DNA of 64,000 nucleotides from Rhodospirillum sp. (GCA_013822765.1 PNKY01000013.1:1-64000), one strand, 5' to 3'; numbered from the stretch's first letter, positions 1 through 10,812 are shown. Notes: generated from the sequence alone by a model not told the origin. Numbers and translations are program-made.

Positions 1-132
1 TGGCAAATCACGCCGAGCGCGCTGACCGAGGCGATGGCTGCCGGCGGCGCTGAAGCAAAACGCGCGTTTGATGCGATGATGGATATGAAGAAAATCGACG
101 TCGCCGCGATCGAGGCGGCTCGGCGCGGCTGA
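1..132 (+). CDS. VOC-family (PhnB-like / 3-demethylubiquinone methyltransferase-like) protein, C-terminal fragment
   Basis: Reading frame 1 is open from the window edge to a TGA at 130-132 and gives 43 residues. The tail runs through 'WQITPSALTEAM', then 'FDAMMDMKKIDVAAIEAA'. This is the typical C-terminus of the vicinal-oxygen-chelate subfamily labelled PhnB-like or 3-demethylubiquinone-9 3-methyltransferase: a conserved W-x-[IV]-x-P followed by M-x-M-x-K-[IL]-D. The start and metal-binding residues lie outside the window, so substrate cannot be judged. It is convergent with coxG on the other strand, with an 83-bp gap in which I see no clear terminator. Confidence 0.75.
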   Translation, partial: WQITPSALTEAMAAGGAEAKRAFDAMMDMKKIDVAAIEAARRG

Positions 133-215
133 AGGCTTGGCACCTGGCGGACAAAGGCGAGTCATGCGGGCGCCAGCATTCGAAAGCCGTCTTTGACCGG
201 TCACCAACAGCAGGG

Positions 216-812
216 TCAGGAGCTGAACCAGATCAAGACAACCAGGGCTGACGTGCCCAGCGCGAACGCGATCAACCAACGCCACGAGGATCCTATTGCC
301 CGTTCTTTCGCGAGATCGTTGTGCGATGGCAGCACCGGGCTTGGTGGCGCCGTCTGTGCAATTGTTGGGACTGTCTGCCCCACCAGTTCATTCAACTTCG
401 CGAAAAAATCGCCGGCCAGTTTCTGCGCAGCGGAATCGACCAGCCGCCCGCCGAGTTGGGCGATCTTGCCGCTGACCTGGGAGCTGACATTGTAGGCGAG
501 CACAGTGGCGCCTGCATCGTCGGTCAGCTTGACATGAGCGCTGCCCTTGGCGCCGCCGACCGACCCGCCGCTGCCTTCGCCGGAAATGGTGTAGCCGTTG
601 GGCGGGTCGATGTCCGACAAGATCACTTGCCCCGAGAAGCTTGCCTTGATCGGCCCCAGCTTCAGCGCCACCCGCGCCTTCATCTCGGTCGGCGACAACA
701 GCTCGATGCTCTCGCAGCCCGGGATGCAGGCCTTCAGTATCTCAGGATCATTGAGCGCCTGCCAGACGTGGGCGCGCGGCGCGGCGATGCGTTCTTGACC
801 GGTCAGTTCCAT
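216..812 (-). CDS. coxG: CO dehydrogenase subunit G homologue CoxG (SRPBCC fold, C-terminal membrane anchor)
   Basis: The 198-residue protein has an N-terminal CoxG/SRPBCC domain (about 1-145) starting 'MELTGQERIAAPRAHVW', with the family's 'ALNDPEILKACIPGC' stretch. A low-complexity linker leads to one C-terminal hydrophobic helix at about 175-197. CoxG proteins bind hydrophobic molecules such as quinones and are thought to link the CO dehydrogenase complex to the membrane respiratory chain. The C-terminal anchor fits that role. It is the last gene of the cox operon, 17 bp after the MocA-like gene. Confidence 0.9.
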   Translation of the reverse strand: MELTGQERIAAPRAHVWQALNDPEILKACIPGCESIELLSPTEMKARVALKLGPIKASFSGQVILSDIDPPNGYTISGEGSGGSVGGAKGSAHVKLTDDAGATVLAYNVSSQVSGKIAQLGGRLVDSAAQKLAGDFFAKLNELVGQTVPTIAQTAPPSPVLPSHNDLAKERAIGSSWRWLIAFALGTSALVVLIWFSS

Positions 813-829
813 CTTTCACTCGCTTCGTT

Positions 830-1468
830 TCAGGCGGATCTCGCTGGCAGCCGCATGGCGGCAAACGCAGCCAGCAGATCGCGATAGGCCTCCGGCGTAT
901 CGCAGTCCTGGAAGAATTGCGGCTCGGCCGTCTTCAATGGCGACACCAGCTCGGGGTAATTGATCAGCAGGTTGCGGCAGCCGAAATTGATGCCGCGGCG
1001 GTACATCTCCTCCCGGCTCCAGCCCGGAATGACAATCGGGTTGCCGCGCTCGGTGTCGTCGAACGGCACCACCGCCTTGTCTGCGCCCAGCTCCTCGAAG
1101 CGCGTGATCAGGCGGTCGAAATCGGCGGCGGTCAACAGCGGCATGTCGCCGGGAATGATGAGATAGCCCCTTGCCTCGGGCGCCGCCAGCACGCCCGCGC
1201 GCACCGAGGTCATCTGGCTCTCGGTGTAGTCTGGATTCTCGACGATGGTGACGGGCAGATCGGCGATCGCCTTGCGCACGTTCCAGCGGTCGTGGCCGAC
1301 CACCACGAAGGTGCGCGCCGCCTTGCTGGCGACCGCTTCGCGTGCGATCCGGCGCACCAGTGGCTCGCCGGCAAAATCCAGCAGCAGCTTGTTGTCCGGC
1401 GCCATGCGCAGCGAGAGGCCAGCTGCCAGGATCACCGCCACCACGCCGTCGATCTTCTCAGTGCTCAT
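830..1468 (-). CDS. MocA/MobA-like molybdenum-cofactor nucleotidyltransferase
   Basis: The 212-residue protein begins with the NTP-transferase signature 'VVAVILAAGLSLRM', followed by 'NKLLLDFAGEPLVRR', as in the MobA/MocA/IspD fold. A 'IPGDMPLL' metal/nucleotide motif sits near residue 105. CO dehydrogenases use molybdopterin cytosine dinucleotide, so a cytidylyltransferase (MocA role) is the likely function; the specificity itself is inferred from the operon. Its ATG overlaps the coxF stop (ATGA, 1465-1468), indicating translational coupling. The window shows no other Mo-cofactor gene. Confidence 0.85.
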   Translation of the reverse strand: MSTEKIDGVVAVILAAGLSLRMAPDNKLLLDFAGEPLVRRIAREAVASKAARTFVVVGHDRWNVRKAIADLPVTIVENPDYTESQMTSVRAGVLAAPEARGYLIIPGDMPLLTAADFDRLITRFEELGADKAVVPFDDTERGNPIVIPGWSREEMYRRGINFGCRNLLINYPELVSPLKTAEPQFFQDCDTPEAYRDLLAAFAAMRLPARSA

Positions 1469-2262
1469 TCCGCCGCCTCCATGCGGGCCTTGGCTGCGCC
1501 CTTGCGGCGGCGCGCCTGCACGATGTCGGCGAGGATGGAGAGCGCGATCTCCTCCGGCGTCACCGCGCCGATCGGAATGCCGGCGGGCCCGCGCAATTCG
1601 GCCAGCCGCCCTGGCGGAATGCCTTTCTCCGCCAGGCTTTCCTTCAGCGCCGCGACCTTGGCCTTGCTGCCGACGAAGGCGACATAGCGCGCAGGCGACC
1701 GCAATGCCGCGCTCAGCGCGTCCTCGTCGCCGGAGCCCTGGGTCGCCACCACGATGAACGCGCTCGCACCGGCCGCCATCACGTCATCAAAGCCGTCGGC
1801 GAAGGTATGGGCCGCAACCTTCAATCCGACGCGCGGCGCCAGCTCGGCGATGGCGAGAGCGACGGGCGTCGCGCCACACAGGATGACCTGCGGCCTGGGC
1901 AGCACCGGCTCGATGAACACATCGACCACGCCGCGCGAAGGACACATGTTCTTGTCGAACTCGATGCCGTCACGGGTGTCGCCGGGCTTCAGGCCCTGGG
2001 CCTTCAGCTGGTCGAACGGCATGACGCTGATGAGGCGCGCCTCGCCATCGTCCAGGCAGCGCTGCGACGCCTTCTTGACGGCTCCGAGCGCGCAGCCACC
2101 GCCGACCCATCCGGCCATCCTGCCGTCAGCGGCGACGATCGCCTTGGCGCCGGGCTTGGCGGCGACCGAGGCGATGGTGCGTACCACGGTCGCGAACACG
2201 AACGGCTCGCCCCTTGCGGTCAGCTCTTCGGCCAGTTTGGCGACGTCGTCACTTGCGGACAT
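1465..2262 (-). CDS. coxF: CoxF / XdhC-CoxI family protein, CO dehydrogenase maturation factor
   Basis: I chose the ATG at 2262 because a strong Shine-Dalgarno (gaggagag) lies just upstream. A longer frame to 2346 would overlap coxE. The 265-residue protein has an XdhC N-domain with 'GWVGGGCALGAV' and 'CPSRGVVDVFIEP', then a Rossmann-type C-domain ('VILCGATPVALAIAELA', 'VAFVGSKAKVAALKESL'). XdhC/CoxI proteins bind Mo cofactor and help its sulfuration and insertion into xanthine-oxidase-family enzymes. Position after coxE matches coxF of the classical Oligotropha cluster. Confidence 0.88.
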   Translation of the reverse strand: MSASDDVAKLAEELTARGEPFVFATVVRTIASVAAKPGAKAIVAADGRMAGWVGGGCALGAVKKASQRCLDDGEARLISVMPFDQLKAQGLKPGDTRDGIEFDKNMCPSRGVVDVFIEPVLPRPQVILCGATPVALAIAELAPRVGLKVAAHTFADGFDDVMAAGASAFIVVATQGSGDEDALSAALRSPARYVAFVGSKAKVAALKESLAEKGIPPGRLAELRGPAGIPIGAVTPEEIALSILADIVQARRRKGAAKARMEAAE

Positions 2263-2272
2263 CTTGCTCTCC

Positions 2273-3487
2273 TCAAGCCCGTGCCAAGTGCGGCGCCAGC
2301 GCCGCCAGGCTCTGCAGATTGTGCGCGGGGGCAAACAGATCGACATGGGGCAGGGCGGCGCTCATGCCGCCAGCCACCGGCCGATAGCCCTGCCAGCCGA
2401 GCAGGGGATTGAGCCACACGATGCGGCGTGCGCGCTTGGCGAGCGCTGCCATCGCATTTCCCAGCACCGCCGGCTCGTCGGTGTCGTAGCCGTCGGATAG
2501 GATGAACAGGATGGAGCGGCCGCGCAGAGCGCGCTGCGCATGATGTTTCACGAAGGTCGCGAGACATTCGCCGATGCGCGTGCCGCCGCCCCAACCCTCG
2601 GTCAGCAGCGACAGCCGCTCCAGCGCCTGGGCCCTTCGCCGCTCGCGCAGCACGGGGCCGATCTCTACCAGGCGCGTATGGAACAGATAGCCTTCGCTCT
2701 CCGGCAGGCGCTTGAGCAGCGCCAGCATGAAGCGCAGGAAGATTGCGCTGTATTGCGACATGGAGCCGGAGGCATCGAGCAGCAGCACCGGCCGCAGCGG
2801 CCGCCGCCGCGCGCGCTTGCGATAGATCTCGATCGGCTCGCCGCCGTGCGGAATGCTGGCGTGCAGCATGCGGCGCAGGTCAAGGCGCTCGCCCTTCCGT
2901 GCCGACTTGCGCCGCCGCTCGAGCCGGCGCCGCAGCGACAGGGCCAGGTTCTCTACCAGTTTCTCGATCTGCGCCAGATCGTCCGGGTTGTCGAGATGGC
3001 GGAAATCGGTGCGCGCCAGGATCTCGGCCTTCGACGCGCCGCCGCGCTCCAGCTTCGAGCGGGCCGCCGCCTGCGCCTCGTCGCCGGCCGCGCGCGAGAC
3101 TGAATCCGCGATTGCCGCGATCCCTTCTGGCATAGGCCCGATCGCCGGGCGGCGCTTCGCCTGCCCGGTGCTCTGGCCCGCCGGCGCCGGCCTCCCCCCT
3201 CGCTTGACGCCGCGCCGCAACCAGTAGGCATCGAACAAGGTGTCGAAGCGCTCGGCTTCCTCGCGCCGCGCTGCCAGCAGCGGCTTCAAGGCCGCGCGCA
3301 GCTGCGCCGGCCGCGACACATCGATGGCGCTGGCGATCGTCAGCGCGTCGCGTGCCTCGCCCAGCCCGACGGCGATGTTGTTGTCGCGCAGGCTGCGCAG
3401 GAATCCGACCATGCGCCGCACCAACCCGACGCCCGCCGCGTGCGGCGAATGGAGCAAGGTATCGAGATCGTCGGCCGGCATGGTCAT
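2273..3487 (-). CDS. coxE: CoxE, VWA-domain protein for Mo/Cu active-site assembly
   Basis: The 404-residue protein has a helical, Arg-rich N-terminal half and a C-terminal von Willebrand A domain. Its MIDAS motif is 'LLDASGSMSQYS', followed by 'GGGTRIGECL' and 'FILSDGYDTDEP'. CoxE partners with the AAA ATPase CoxD in building the copper-sulfur-molybdenum centre of CO dehydrogenase. The ATG at 3487 overlaps the coxD stop (ATGA). A second Met two codons later (3481) is an alternative start. The DxSxS metal-binding residues are intact. Confidence 0.9.
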   Translation of the reverse strand: MTMPADDLDTLLHSPHAAGVGLVRRMVGFLRSLRDNNIAVGLGEARDALTIASAIDVSRPAQLRAALKPLLAARREEAERFDTLFDAYWLRRGVKRGGRPAPAGQSTGQAKRRPAIGPMPEGIAAIADSVSRAAGDEAQAAARSKLERGGASKAEILARTDFRHLDNPDDLAQIEKLVENLALSLRRRLERRRKSARKGERLDLRRMLHASIPHGGEPIEIYRKRARRRPLRPVLLLDASGSMSQYSAIFLRFMLALLKRLPESEGYLFHTRLVEIGPVLRERRRAQALERLSLLTEGWGGGTRIGECLATFVKHHAQRALRGRSILFILSDGYDTDEPAVLGNAMAALAKRARRIVWLNPLLGWQGYRPVAGGMSAALPHVDLFAPAHNLQSLAALAPHLARA

Positions 3488-4359
3488 GCCACCTTGCCGA
3501 TCAGGCGCTCGGCCACTTCGCGGCTGAAATTGCCCTGGTCCTCACGGGTCTTGATCAGGCACATCAGCGAGTCGAGCACAGTCTCCGACGCGGCATCGAT
3601 CTTGCCGACACCGATCCCAACCAGCGAGGCCGCCCAATCGATCGATTCCGCGACGCCGGGTGTCTTCTTCAGATCCTCCTTGCGTACCAGCGCGACGAAG
3701 CGCGCGACTTGGCCGGCGAGCGTCGCGGCGATACCTGGCACGCGCGCCAGCAGGATGCGCGTCTCCTGGTCCTCGTTCGGATAGTCGACATAGTGATAGA
3801 GACAGCGCCGCCGGAGGGCGTCGGACAATTCGCGCGTGCCGTTCGAGGTCAGCACCACGCGGGGGATCGAGCGCGCGGTGACCGTGCCGAATTCCGGGAT
3901 CGAGACCTGGAAGTCGGCCAGCACTTCCAGCAGCAGCGCTTCGAATTCCTCATCGGCGCGGTCGACCTCGTCGATCAGCAGCACCGGCGGCTTGTCCTGC
4001 CGGATCGCGGCCAGCAGAGGCCGCTCCAGCAGATACTCCTCGGAAAAGATCGAGCGTTCGATCTCCTTGGCGTCCTGGCCGGAAGTCTCGCGCGCCTTGA
4101 TGGAGAGCAGCTGCCGCTGATAGTTCCACTCGTAGAGCGCGGCGCTGGCATCTAGCCCCTCGTAGCATTGCAGGCGGATGAGCCTTGTGCCGTGCGCGGC
4201 GGCCAGGGCCTTGGCGGTCTCGGTCTTGCCGACGCCCGCCTCGCCCTCCAGCAGCAGCGGGCGGCCGAGCAGGTCCATCAGCCACAGCGCCATCGCGAGG
4301 TCAGGCCCCGCGATGTAGCCGTGTTCCGCCAGCCGCTCCGCGATGTGCTGCCGGTCCAT
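3484..4359 (-). CDS. coxD: CoxD, MoxR-family AAA+ ATPase for CO dehydrogenase maturation
   Basis: The start at 4359 follows the coxL stop by 5 bp and gives 291 residues ('MDRQHIAERLAEHGYIAG'); the frame is open further upstream only as a shadow of coxL. Walker A is 'GEAGVGKTETAKAL', Walker B 'VLLIDEVDRADEEFEALLL', and the sensor region 'LTSNGTRELSDALRRRC'. CoxD is the membrane-associated chaperone ATPase needed for sulfuration and copper insertion at the Mo site. It is coupled by ATGA overlap to coxE, the usual MoxR-VWA pair. Confidence 0.92.
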   Translation of the reverse strand: MDRQHIAERLAEHGYIAGPDLAMALWLMDLLGRPLLLEGEAGVGKTETAKALAAAHGTRLIRLQCYEGLDASAALYEWNYQRQLLSIKARETSGQDAKEIERSIFSEEYLLERPLLAAIRQDKPPVLLIDEVDRADEEFEALLLEVLADFQVSIPEFGTVTARSIPRVVLTSNGTRELSDALRRRCLYHYVDYPNEDQETRILLARVPGIAATLAGQVARFVALVRKEDLKKTPGVAESIDWAASLVGIGVGKIDAASETVLDSLMCLIKTREDQGNFSREVAERLIGKVA

Positions 4360-4364
4360 GAAGC

Positions 4365-6781
<2,417 letters not shown>

Positions 6782-6785
<4 letters not shown>

Positions 6786-7291
6786 TCTGCGGCCTCCTTT
6801 TTCTTCAGGCCGGCGATGGTCTCGGCCGCGGCGCTGATCGCCTTCACGATGTTCTGGTAGCCGGTGCAGCGGCAAATGTTGCCGGAGATGCCCATGCGGA
6901 TCTCGTCTTCCGTCGGGTTCGGATTCTCCTGGAGCAGCCGGTGCGCGCGGGTGATCATGCCCGGCGTGCAGAAGCCGCATTGCAGCCCGTGATGCTCGTG
7001 GAACGCCGCCTGCAGCGGATGCAGGCTGCCGTCGGCCGCCGCCATGCCCTCGATGGTGAGGACGCTGCCGCCCTCGGCCTGGATCGCGAACACGGTGCAG
7101 GATTTTACCGACTTGCCGTCGAGATCGACGGTGCAGGCCCCGCAATGGCTGGTGTCGCAGCCGATATGTGGGCCGGTGAGGTTGAGGTTCTCGCGCAGAT
7201 AGTGGATCAGCAGGGTGCGCGATTCGACTTCGGCCGAAACCTGGCGGCCGTTGACGCTCATCGCGACCCGCACTTTGGCATCTGTGCTCAT
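6782..7291 (-). CDS. coxS: CO dehydrogenase small subunit CoxS, two [2Fe-2S] clusters
   Basis: The 169-residue subunit holds the plant-type cluster ligands in 'GCDTSHCGACTVDLDG' and the C-terminal-domain ligands in 'CGFCTPGM' and 'GNICRCTGYQNIVKA'. It passes electrons from the Mo site in CoxL to FAD in CoxM. I chose the ATG at 7291, which follows coxM by 14 bp and gives a chain of normal family length. Upstream in-frame sequence belongs to the coxM shadow. No cluster cysteine is missing. Confidence 0.95.
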
Positions 7292-7305
7292 GGCTTTCGG
7301 CTCCT

Positions 7306-8169
7306 CTAGCGGGCGCGGGACTTGGCGCGTTCGATGGCGCGGCGCACCATCACGCCCAGCACGGACTGGCGGTATTCCTTGGGACCGCGCGTATCGGCGA
7401 CCGGGTCGGAGATCGCCATGGCGGCCTTGGCCGCGGCGTCGATCGCGCTCTTGTCGAGGCTGCTGCCGACCAAGGCCTTGGCTGCATCGACCGCGAGCAA
7501 GGGCGTCTGCGCGACGTTGGTGAGGGCGATGGCCGCGCTGGTGCACTTGCCGCCCGAAACCGCCAGCGTGACCGCGGCCGCCGCGACCGCGTAGTCGCCG
7601 ATCTTGCGTTTCAGCTTCTCGTAGGCCCAGCCGTGATTGGCGGCGGGGACGGCGAAGCGCAGCTCGGTGACGATCTCACCGGCCTGGAGCTTAGTGAAGA
7701 AGGCGGCCTCGTAGAAGTCGCGGGCCGCCACCTTGCGGGTGCCGACCGGGCCGACCAGGGTGTAGTGCGCATCGAGGCACAGCATCAGCCCCGGCATGTC
7801 GTTGCCCGGATCGCCGTTGGCGACATTGCCGCCGATGGTGCCGACATAGCGCACCTGGGGGTCGGCGATGACTATGGCCGCCTCGGCCAGGATCGGCGCG
7901 GTCTCGCCGAGCAGGGCCGAGCCGATGATCTCCGCCTGGGTGGTCATGGCGCCGATCACGATCTCGGCGCCGTCGCGGCGGATGCCCTTGAGCGCGGTGA
8001 TCCGGCCCAGATCGATCAGGTGCTCCGGCTGCGCCAGGCGCAATTTCATCATGGGGATCAAGCTGTGGCCGCCGGCCAGCGGCCTGGCATCTTCGCCCAG
8101 GCTCGCCAACAGCTTTACGGCCTCACTCACCGACCCTGGCCGGTGATAGGTGAATCGACCCGGTATCAT
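7306..8169 (-). CDS. coxM: CO dehydrogenase medium subunit CoxM, FAD-binding
   Basis: The 287-residue flavoprotein subunit shows both conserved FAD loops: 'RPLAGGHSLIPMMKLRL' near residue 32 and 'TIGGNVANGDPGNDMP' near residue 113. It hands electrons from CoxS to the quinone pool. A strong Shine-Dalgarno (ggaggag) precedes the ATG. It is the first enzyme gene of the operon and lies 140 bp downstream of coxC, leaving room for a dedicated promoter. The M-S-L-D-E-F order matches characterised carboxydotroph operons. Confidence 0.94.
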   Translation of the reverse strand: MIPGRFTYHRPGSVSEAVKLLASLGEDARPLAGGHSLIPMMKLRLAQPEHLIDLGRITALKGIRRDGAEIVIGAMTTQAEIIGSALLGETAPILAEAAIVIADPQVRYVGTIGGNVANGDPGNDMPGLMLCLDAHYTLVGPVGTRKVAARDFYEAAFFTKLQAGEIVTELRFAVPAANHGWAYEKLKRKIGDYAVAAAAVTLAVSGGKCTSAAIALTNVAQTPLLAVDAAKALVGSSLDKSAIDAAAKAAMAISDPVADTRGPKEYRQSVLGVMVRRAIERAKSRAR

Positions 8170-8224
8170 GCTTCGTCTCCTCCCAGAGAGGCGGGGCGCG
8201 TCTCGGCGCTCCTCGCGGAAGGAA

Positions 8225-8309
8225 ATCTAGGTCGTCCAGTGGGTTGGGTTCAGCCGCCGGAGCACGAACGTCCGCCGCTCGACACGAAATGCGGTGGCTG
8301 CTCCACGAA
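8225..8309 (-). promoter_or_regulatory. Putative coxM promoter with three TTCGTG direct repeats (candidate LytTR operator)
   Basis: Read on the minus strand, TTCGTG occurs at 8309-8304, 8288-8283 and 8268-8263. The repeat starts are 21 and 20 bp apart, i.e. on one helix face. A weak sigma70-like pair follows: CTGAAC at 8253-8248, 17 bp, then CTAGAT at 8230-8225. TTCGTG fits the TTnnnG core that I recall for the LytTR-type CO regulator RcoM. The neighbouring regulator CoxC has a LytTR domain, so this is a plausible activation site; binding is inferred. Confidence 0.5.
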
Positions 8310-9527
8310 TTACGACAGCAGATTTGTCGCTTGTCGTTGCGTAGCGGGATGGTCGGAGGTCATCAGCCGAGCCTTCAGCTTGGGCAGGGCGCTACGGCTG
8401 ACGGGAATCGGCTCACCAGCGTCGCCGACCGTGATCACCGCGCCGTCGCCTTTGCGCCGGATCGATTTGACGCGGGCGATCTGGACGATGTGCGAGCGGT
8501 GGACTCGGAAGAACCGCTCTGGATCCAGACGGCTTTCCAGATCCGTGATCGACATGTTGCAGAAATACTCCCGTCGCCCGTCATGCAGGTGGGTGTAGCG
8601 GCCGTCCGCCCGGACGGCGCAGATCGAGGCGGGATCGATGAGGATGGTGGAGCCGTTGCTATGGACCGGGATCCGGGTGTTGCCGTTGAGCCTTTCCCCG
8701 GTCACCCCCGGGGCATGAGCCGGCACCCCCGCGACGGCGCCCGCGGTGCGTTCCCACAGAGCTCCGCTCGCCGCCCCGGCCAGGGCATGGCCGTCCTCGA
8801 CCGCGACGGAGCGGTTCGGCACCAGCAGCAGCATCGAGGTGGCGCAAATCACAAATGCGACAATCGCCACCACGATCGCCAGCAGGTTGCGGTCGAGCAC
8901 ATGGGACCTCGCCGCGCCGGAGAGTTCGGTCGGCGTGATCATGGTCCCGTACATAGCCGCATAGTGCATGCCGGAGATGGCAAGGCCCATGACGACTGCA
9001 CCCAGAATGGCGCGCGCCTGCAGCTTGGTGCCGAAGGCGAGATGCAGGCTGATGCCGGCGGCGACGATGCCGACCAGAACGCTCATCGCTACCCAGAGCG
9101 ACTGGTAGGCGAGTTCGATCGGCCCGGTCAGCGCGCTCATGCCGACATAGTGCATGCCGGCAATGCCACCGCCGGTGAAGATCGCGGCCGCGACGTCGCG
9201 CCAGTTGCCGGCGGGGATCACCGTCATGATCCCATAGCCGACGCCGACCGCGAGCACCGCAGTCAGGAATGACAGCAAGGTGAGAAACAGATCGTAGGTC
9301 GCGTCCGCCGGCATGTGATATGCGAGCATGCCGATGAAATGCATGGCCCAGATCGAGGAGCCGAGCGTGACTGCGGACATCGCCAGCACCATACGCCGCC
9401 GCGCGCCTTCGAAGCGCCCGACCTCGCGCGCGAGCACCAGCGAGACGAAGCTGCCCTGAACGGCGATCAGGACAGACAGCGCCATTAATAGGGGATCGTG
9501 ATCGGGCCCAGTGTGCACGTGCATCAT
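8310..9527 (-). CDS. coxC: CoxC-like membrane regulator, MHYT sensor plus LytTR DNA-binding domain
   Basis: The 405-residue protein has an integral-membrane MHYT domain (about 1-235, seven hydrophobic segments) carrying 'MHFIGM', 'MHYVGM' and 'MHYAAM'. The C-terminal LytTR domain (about 290-390) includes 'GRYTHLHDG' and 'RFFRVHRSHIVQI'. CoxB, CoxC, CoxH and CoxK of Oligotropha share the MHYT domain, and CoxC combines MHYT with LytTR. The metal-binding MHYT motifs are proposed to sense CO, O2 or NO. Its place directly before coxM matches coxC. No coxB, H or K homologue is visible. Confidence 0.9.
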   Translation of the reverse strand: MMHVHTGPDHDPLLMALSVLIAVQGSFVSLVLAREVGRFEGARRRMVLAMSAVTLGSSIWAMHFIGMLAYHMPADATYDLFLTLLSFLTAVLAVGVGYGIMTVIPAGNWRDVAAAIFTGGGIAGMHYVGMSALTGPIELAYQSLWVAMSVLVGIVAAGISLHLAFGTKLQARAILGAVVMGLAISGMHYAAMYGTMITPTELSGAARSHVLDRNLLAIVVAIVAFVICATSMLLLVPNRSVAVEDGHALAGAASGALWERTAGAVAGVPAHAPGVTGERLNGNTRIPVHSNGSTILIDPASICAVRADGRYTHLHDGRREYFCNMSITDLESRLDPERFFRVHRSHIVQIARVKSIRRKGDGAVITVGDAGEPIPVSRSALPKLKARLMTSDHPATQRQATNLLS

Positions 9528-9879
9528 GCCCCGCCAGCGAGAACGCGATTATATCGCCATAGCCAGTCCTGCCAGCCATAATTTTCTCGTCGAAATGCAA
9601 TATGTTAGGGCTTGGCAGAGGTGGCCAATGTCATGATGACCCCCTATCGGGTGCCCGGCGCAAATCTTCGGGCAACGTTTGCGCCGTCTCTCCAGAGCCT
9701 TCGCGCTTTCAAGATCGATTGCGCGCGGAACAGATCCCGCTCGCATTCGGTATTGATAGTACGGATGTCAGTTCCTGACCCCGAGCGGTCGTGTAAGTTC
9801 CGCTTGCCGGAGTGCGCGAAAGAATAGACAGCCTCTATCTGACCAAGCTTGATGCGCTCAGGCTATTTGCGTCGTGGCG
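9528..9879. other. 352-bp gap between coxC and the DHDPS-family gene; hairpin at 9657-9685
   Basis: No credible gene is present. The short frames on the plus strand lack recognisable domains and good ribosome-binding sites. The coxC promoter should lie at its left end, but no clear -35/-10 pair stands out. The one structured element is an inverted repeat, GGCGCAAA (9657-9664) and TTTGCGCC (9678-9685), around a 13-base loop. Neither strand has a T-run after it, so it is not a standard intrinsic terminator. Confidence 0.4.
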
Positions 9880-10773
9880 CTATTGTGCTGCCGCGGCGAG
9901 CGGGCGGCCTAGAGCCAATAGGGCGCTCTTCAATTCAGACAGGTCGGTCTCAGGCAGGGGCAGTGCGGGCTTGCGGCAGATCCCGACATTTCCCCCCAGC
10001 AGGTTGGTCGCTGCCTTGACCGACGAGTTGTAGTCGTGGGTCCAGTAGAAGATCTGGGCAGGCAGCAGCGACTTCCATACCGTTGCCGCCGCGTTGAGAT
10101 CGCCCTTGGTGACAAGGTCATAGAGGCGCACAGCCTCCTTTGGCGTCGCATTGACACCACCCCAGATCAGCCCCGGGCACCCTGCGACCAGGGCTGGGAA
10201 TGCGAGCGTATCGCCGCCGTTCAGAACCTTGCCGCCGGTCGCGATCAATTGCTGGATCCGGGTGAAATCGCCGGTGCTGTCCTTGATATACTGGATGTTG
10301 TCGATCTGGAGCAGACGCCTGAACAGTTCGGGCGTGATGTCACGGTTCGTGTTCTGTGGAATGTTGTAGACGACGATCGGGGTCTTGACCGCGCGGGCGA
10401 CGGTTTCGTAATGCCACATCACGCCGTCCATGGTCGGACCTTCGAAATACGGCGGCAGGATCATGAGCGCGTCGGCGCCGAGGCCTTCCGCGAACTTGGC
10501 ATTCTCGATGGTATCGCGCGTGCTCACCGCGGAGGATTGCGCGACGAACCTGGATCTGCCGTGAACGCGCTTTGCAATGAGTTGATGGATCTGACGGCGT
10601 TCTGCTTCACTGAGATAGGCGAACTCGCCGGTGCCGCCGCACGAGACGACCGCATGAACGCCGGCCTCGAGCAGCCGCTCGAGATGCGCCGATAGCGCCT
10701 TCTCGTCCACGTTGTCGCCGGTCTTGTCGAACGGCGTGCAGGCCGGAACGCAGACTCCCTTGAGTTCAGACAT
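9880..10773 (-). CDS. Dihydrodipicolinate-synthase-family aldolase/dehydratase
   Basis: The 297-residue TIM-barrel protein begins 'MSELKGVCVPACTPFDKTG'. It has the family's 'GGTGEFAYLSEAER' phosphate/carboxylate loop, the catalytic Tyr in 'VVYNIPQNTN', and the Schiff-base Lys164 in 'YIKDSTGDF'. Class I enzymes of this family (DapA, NanA, KdgD, YagE) cleave or dehydrate 2-keto acids. True DapA is unlikely because the gene sits with a second paralogue, a GntR regulator, a TRAP transporter and an aldehyde dehydrogenase. The substrate is unknown. A 39-bp gap separates it from the upstream paralogue. Confidence 0.88.
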   Translation of the reverse strand: MSELKGVCVPACTPFDKTGDNVDEKALSAHLERLLEAGVHAVVSCGGTGEFAYLSEAERRQIHQLIAKRVHGRSRFVAQSSAVSTRDTIENAKFAEGLGADALMILPPYFEGPTMDGVMWHYETVARAVKTPIVVYNIPQNTNRDITPELFRRLLQIDNIQYIKDSTGDFTRIQQLIATGGKVLNGGDTLAFPALVAGCPGLIWGGVNATPKEAVRLYDLVTKGDLNAAATVWKSLLPAQIFYWTHDYNSSVKAATNLLGGNVGICRKPALPLPETDLSELKSALLALGRPLAAAAQ

Positions 10774-10812
10774 GGCATTGCTCCTTGATGGGCGCGGATT
10801 GGCCCGATATTT

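Noticed and set aside
917..2412. Long open frames on the strand opposite mocA-like/coxF
   Set aside because: They are the high-GC antisense shadows of the cox genes, rich in Arg/His/Ala, without recognisable motifs.
9612..10033. Short plus-strand frames of about 70 codons in and beyond the gap after coxC
   Set aside because: Arg/Ser-rich composition typical of random frames in GC-rich DNA, no ribosome-binding site, no domain; the second overlaps the DHDPS-family gene.
9880..10773. Lysine-biosynthetic dapA
   Set aside because: A second paralogue, TRAP transporter, aldehyde dehydrogenase and GntR regulator surround it; the context is catabolic.
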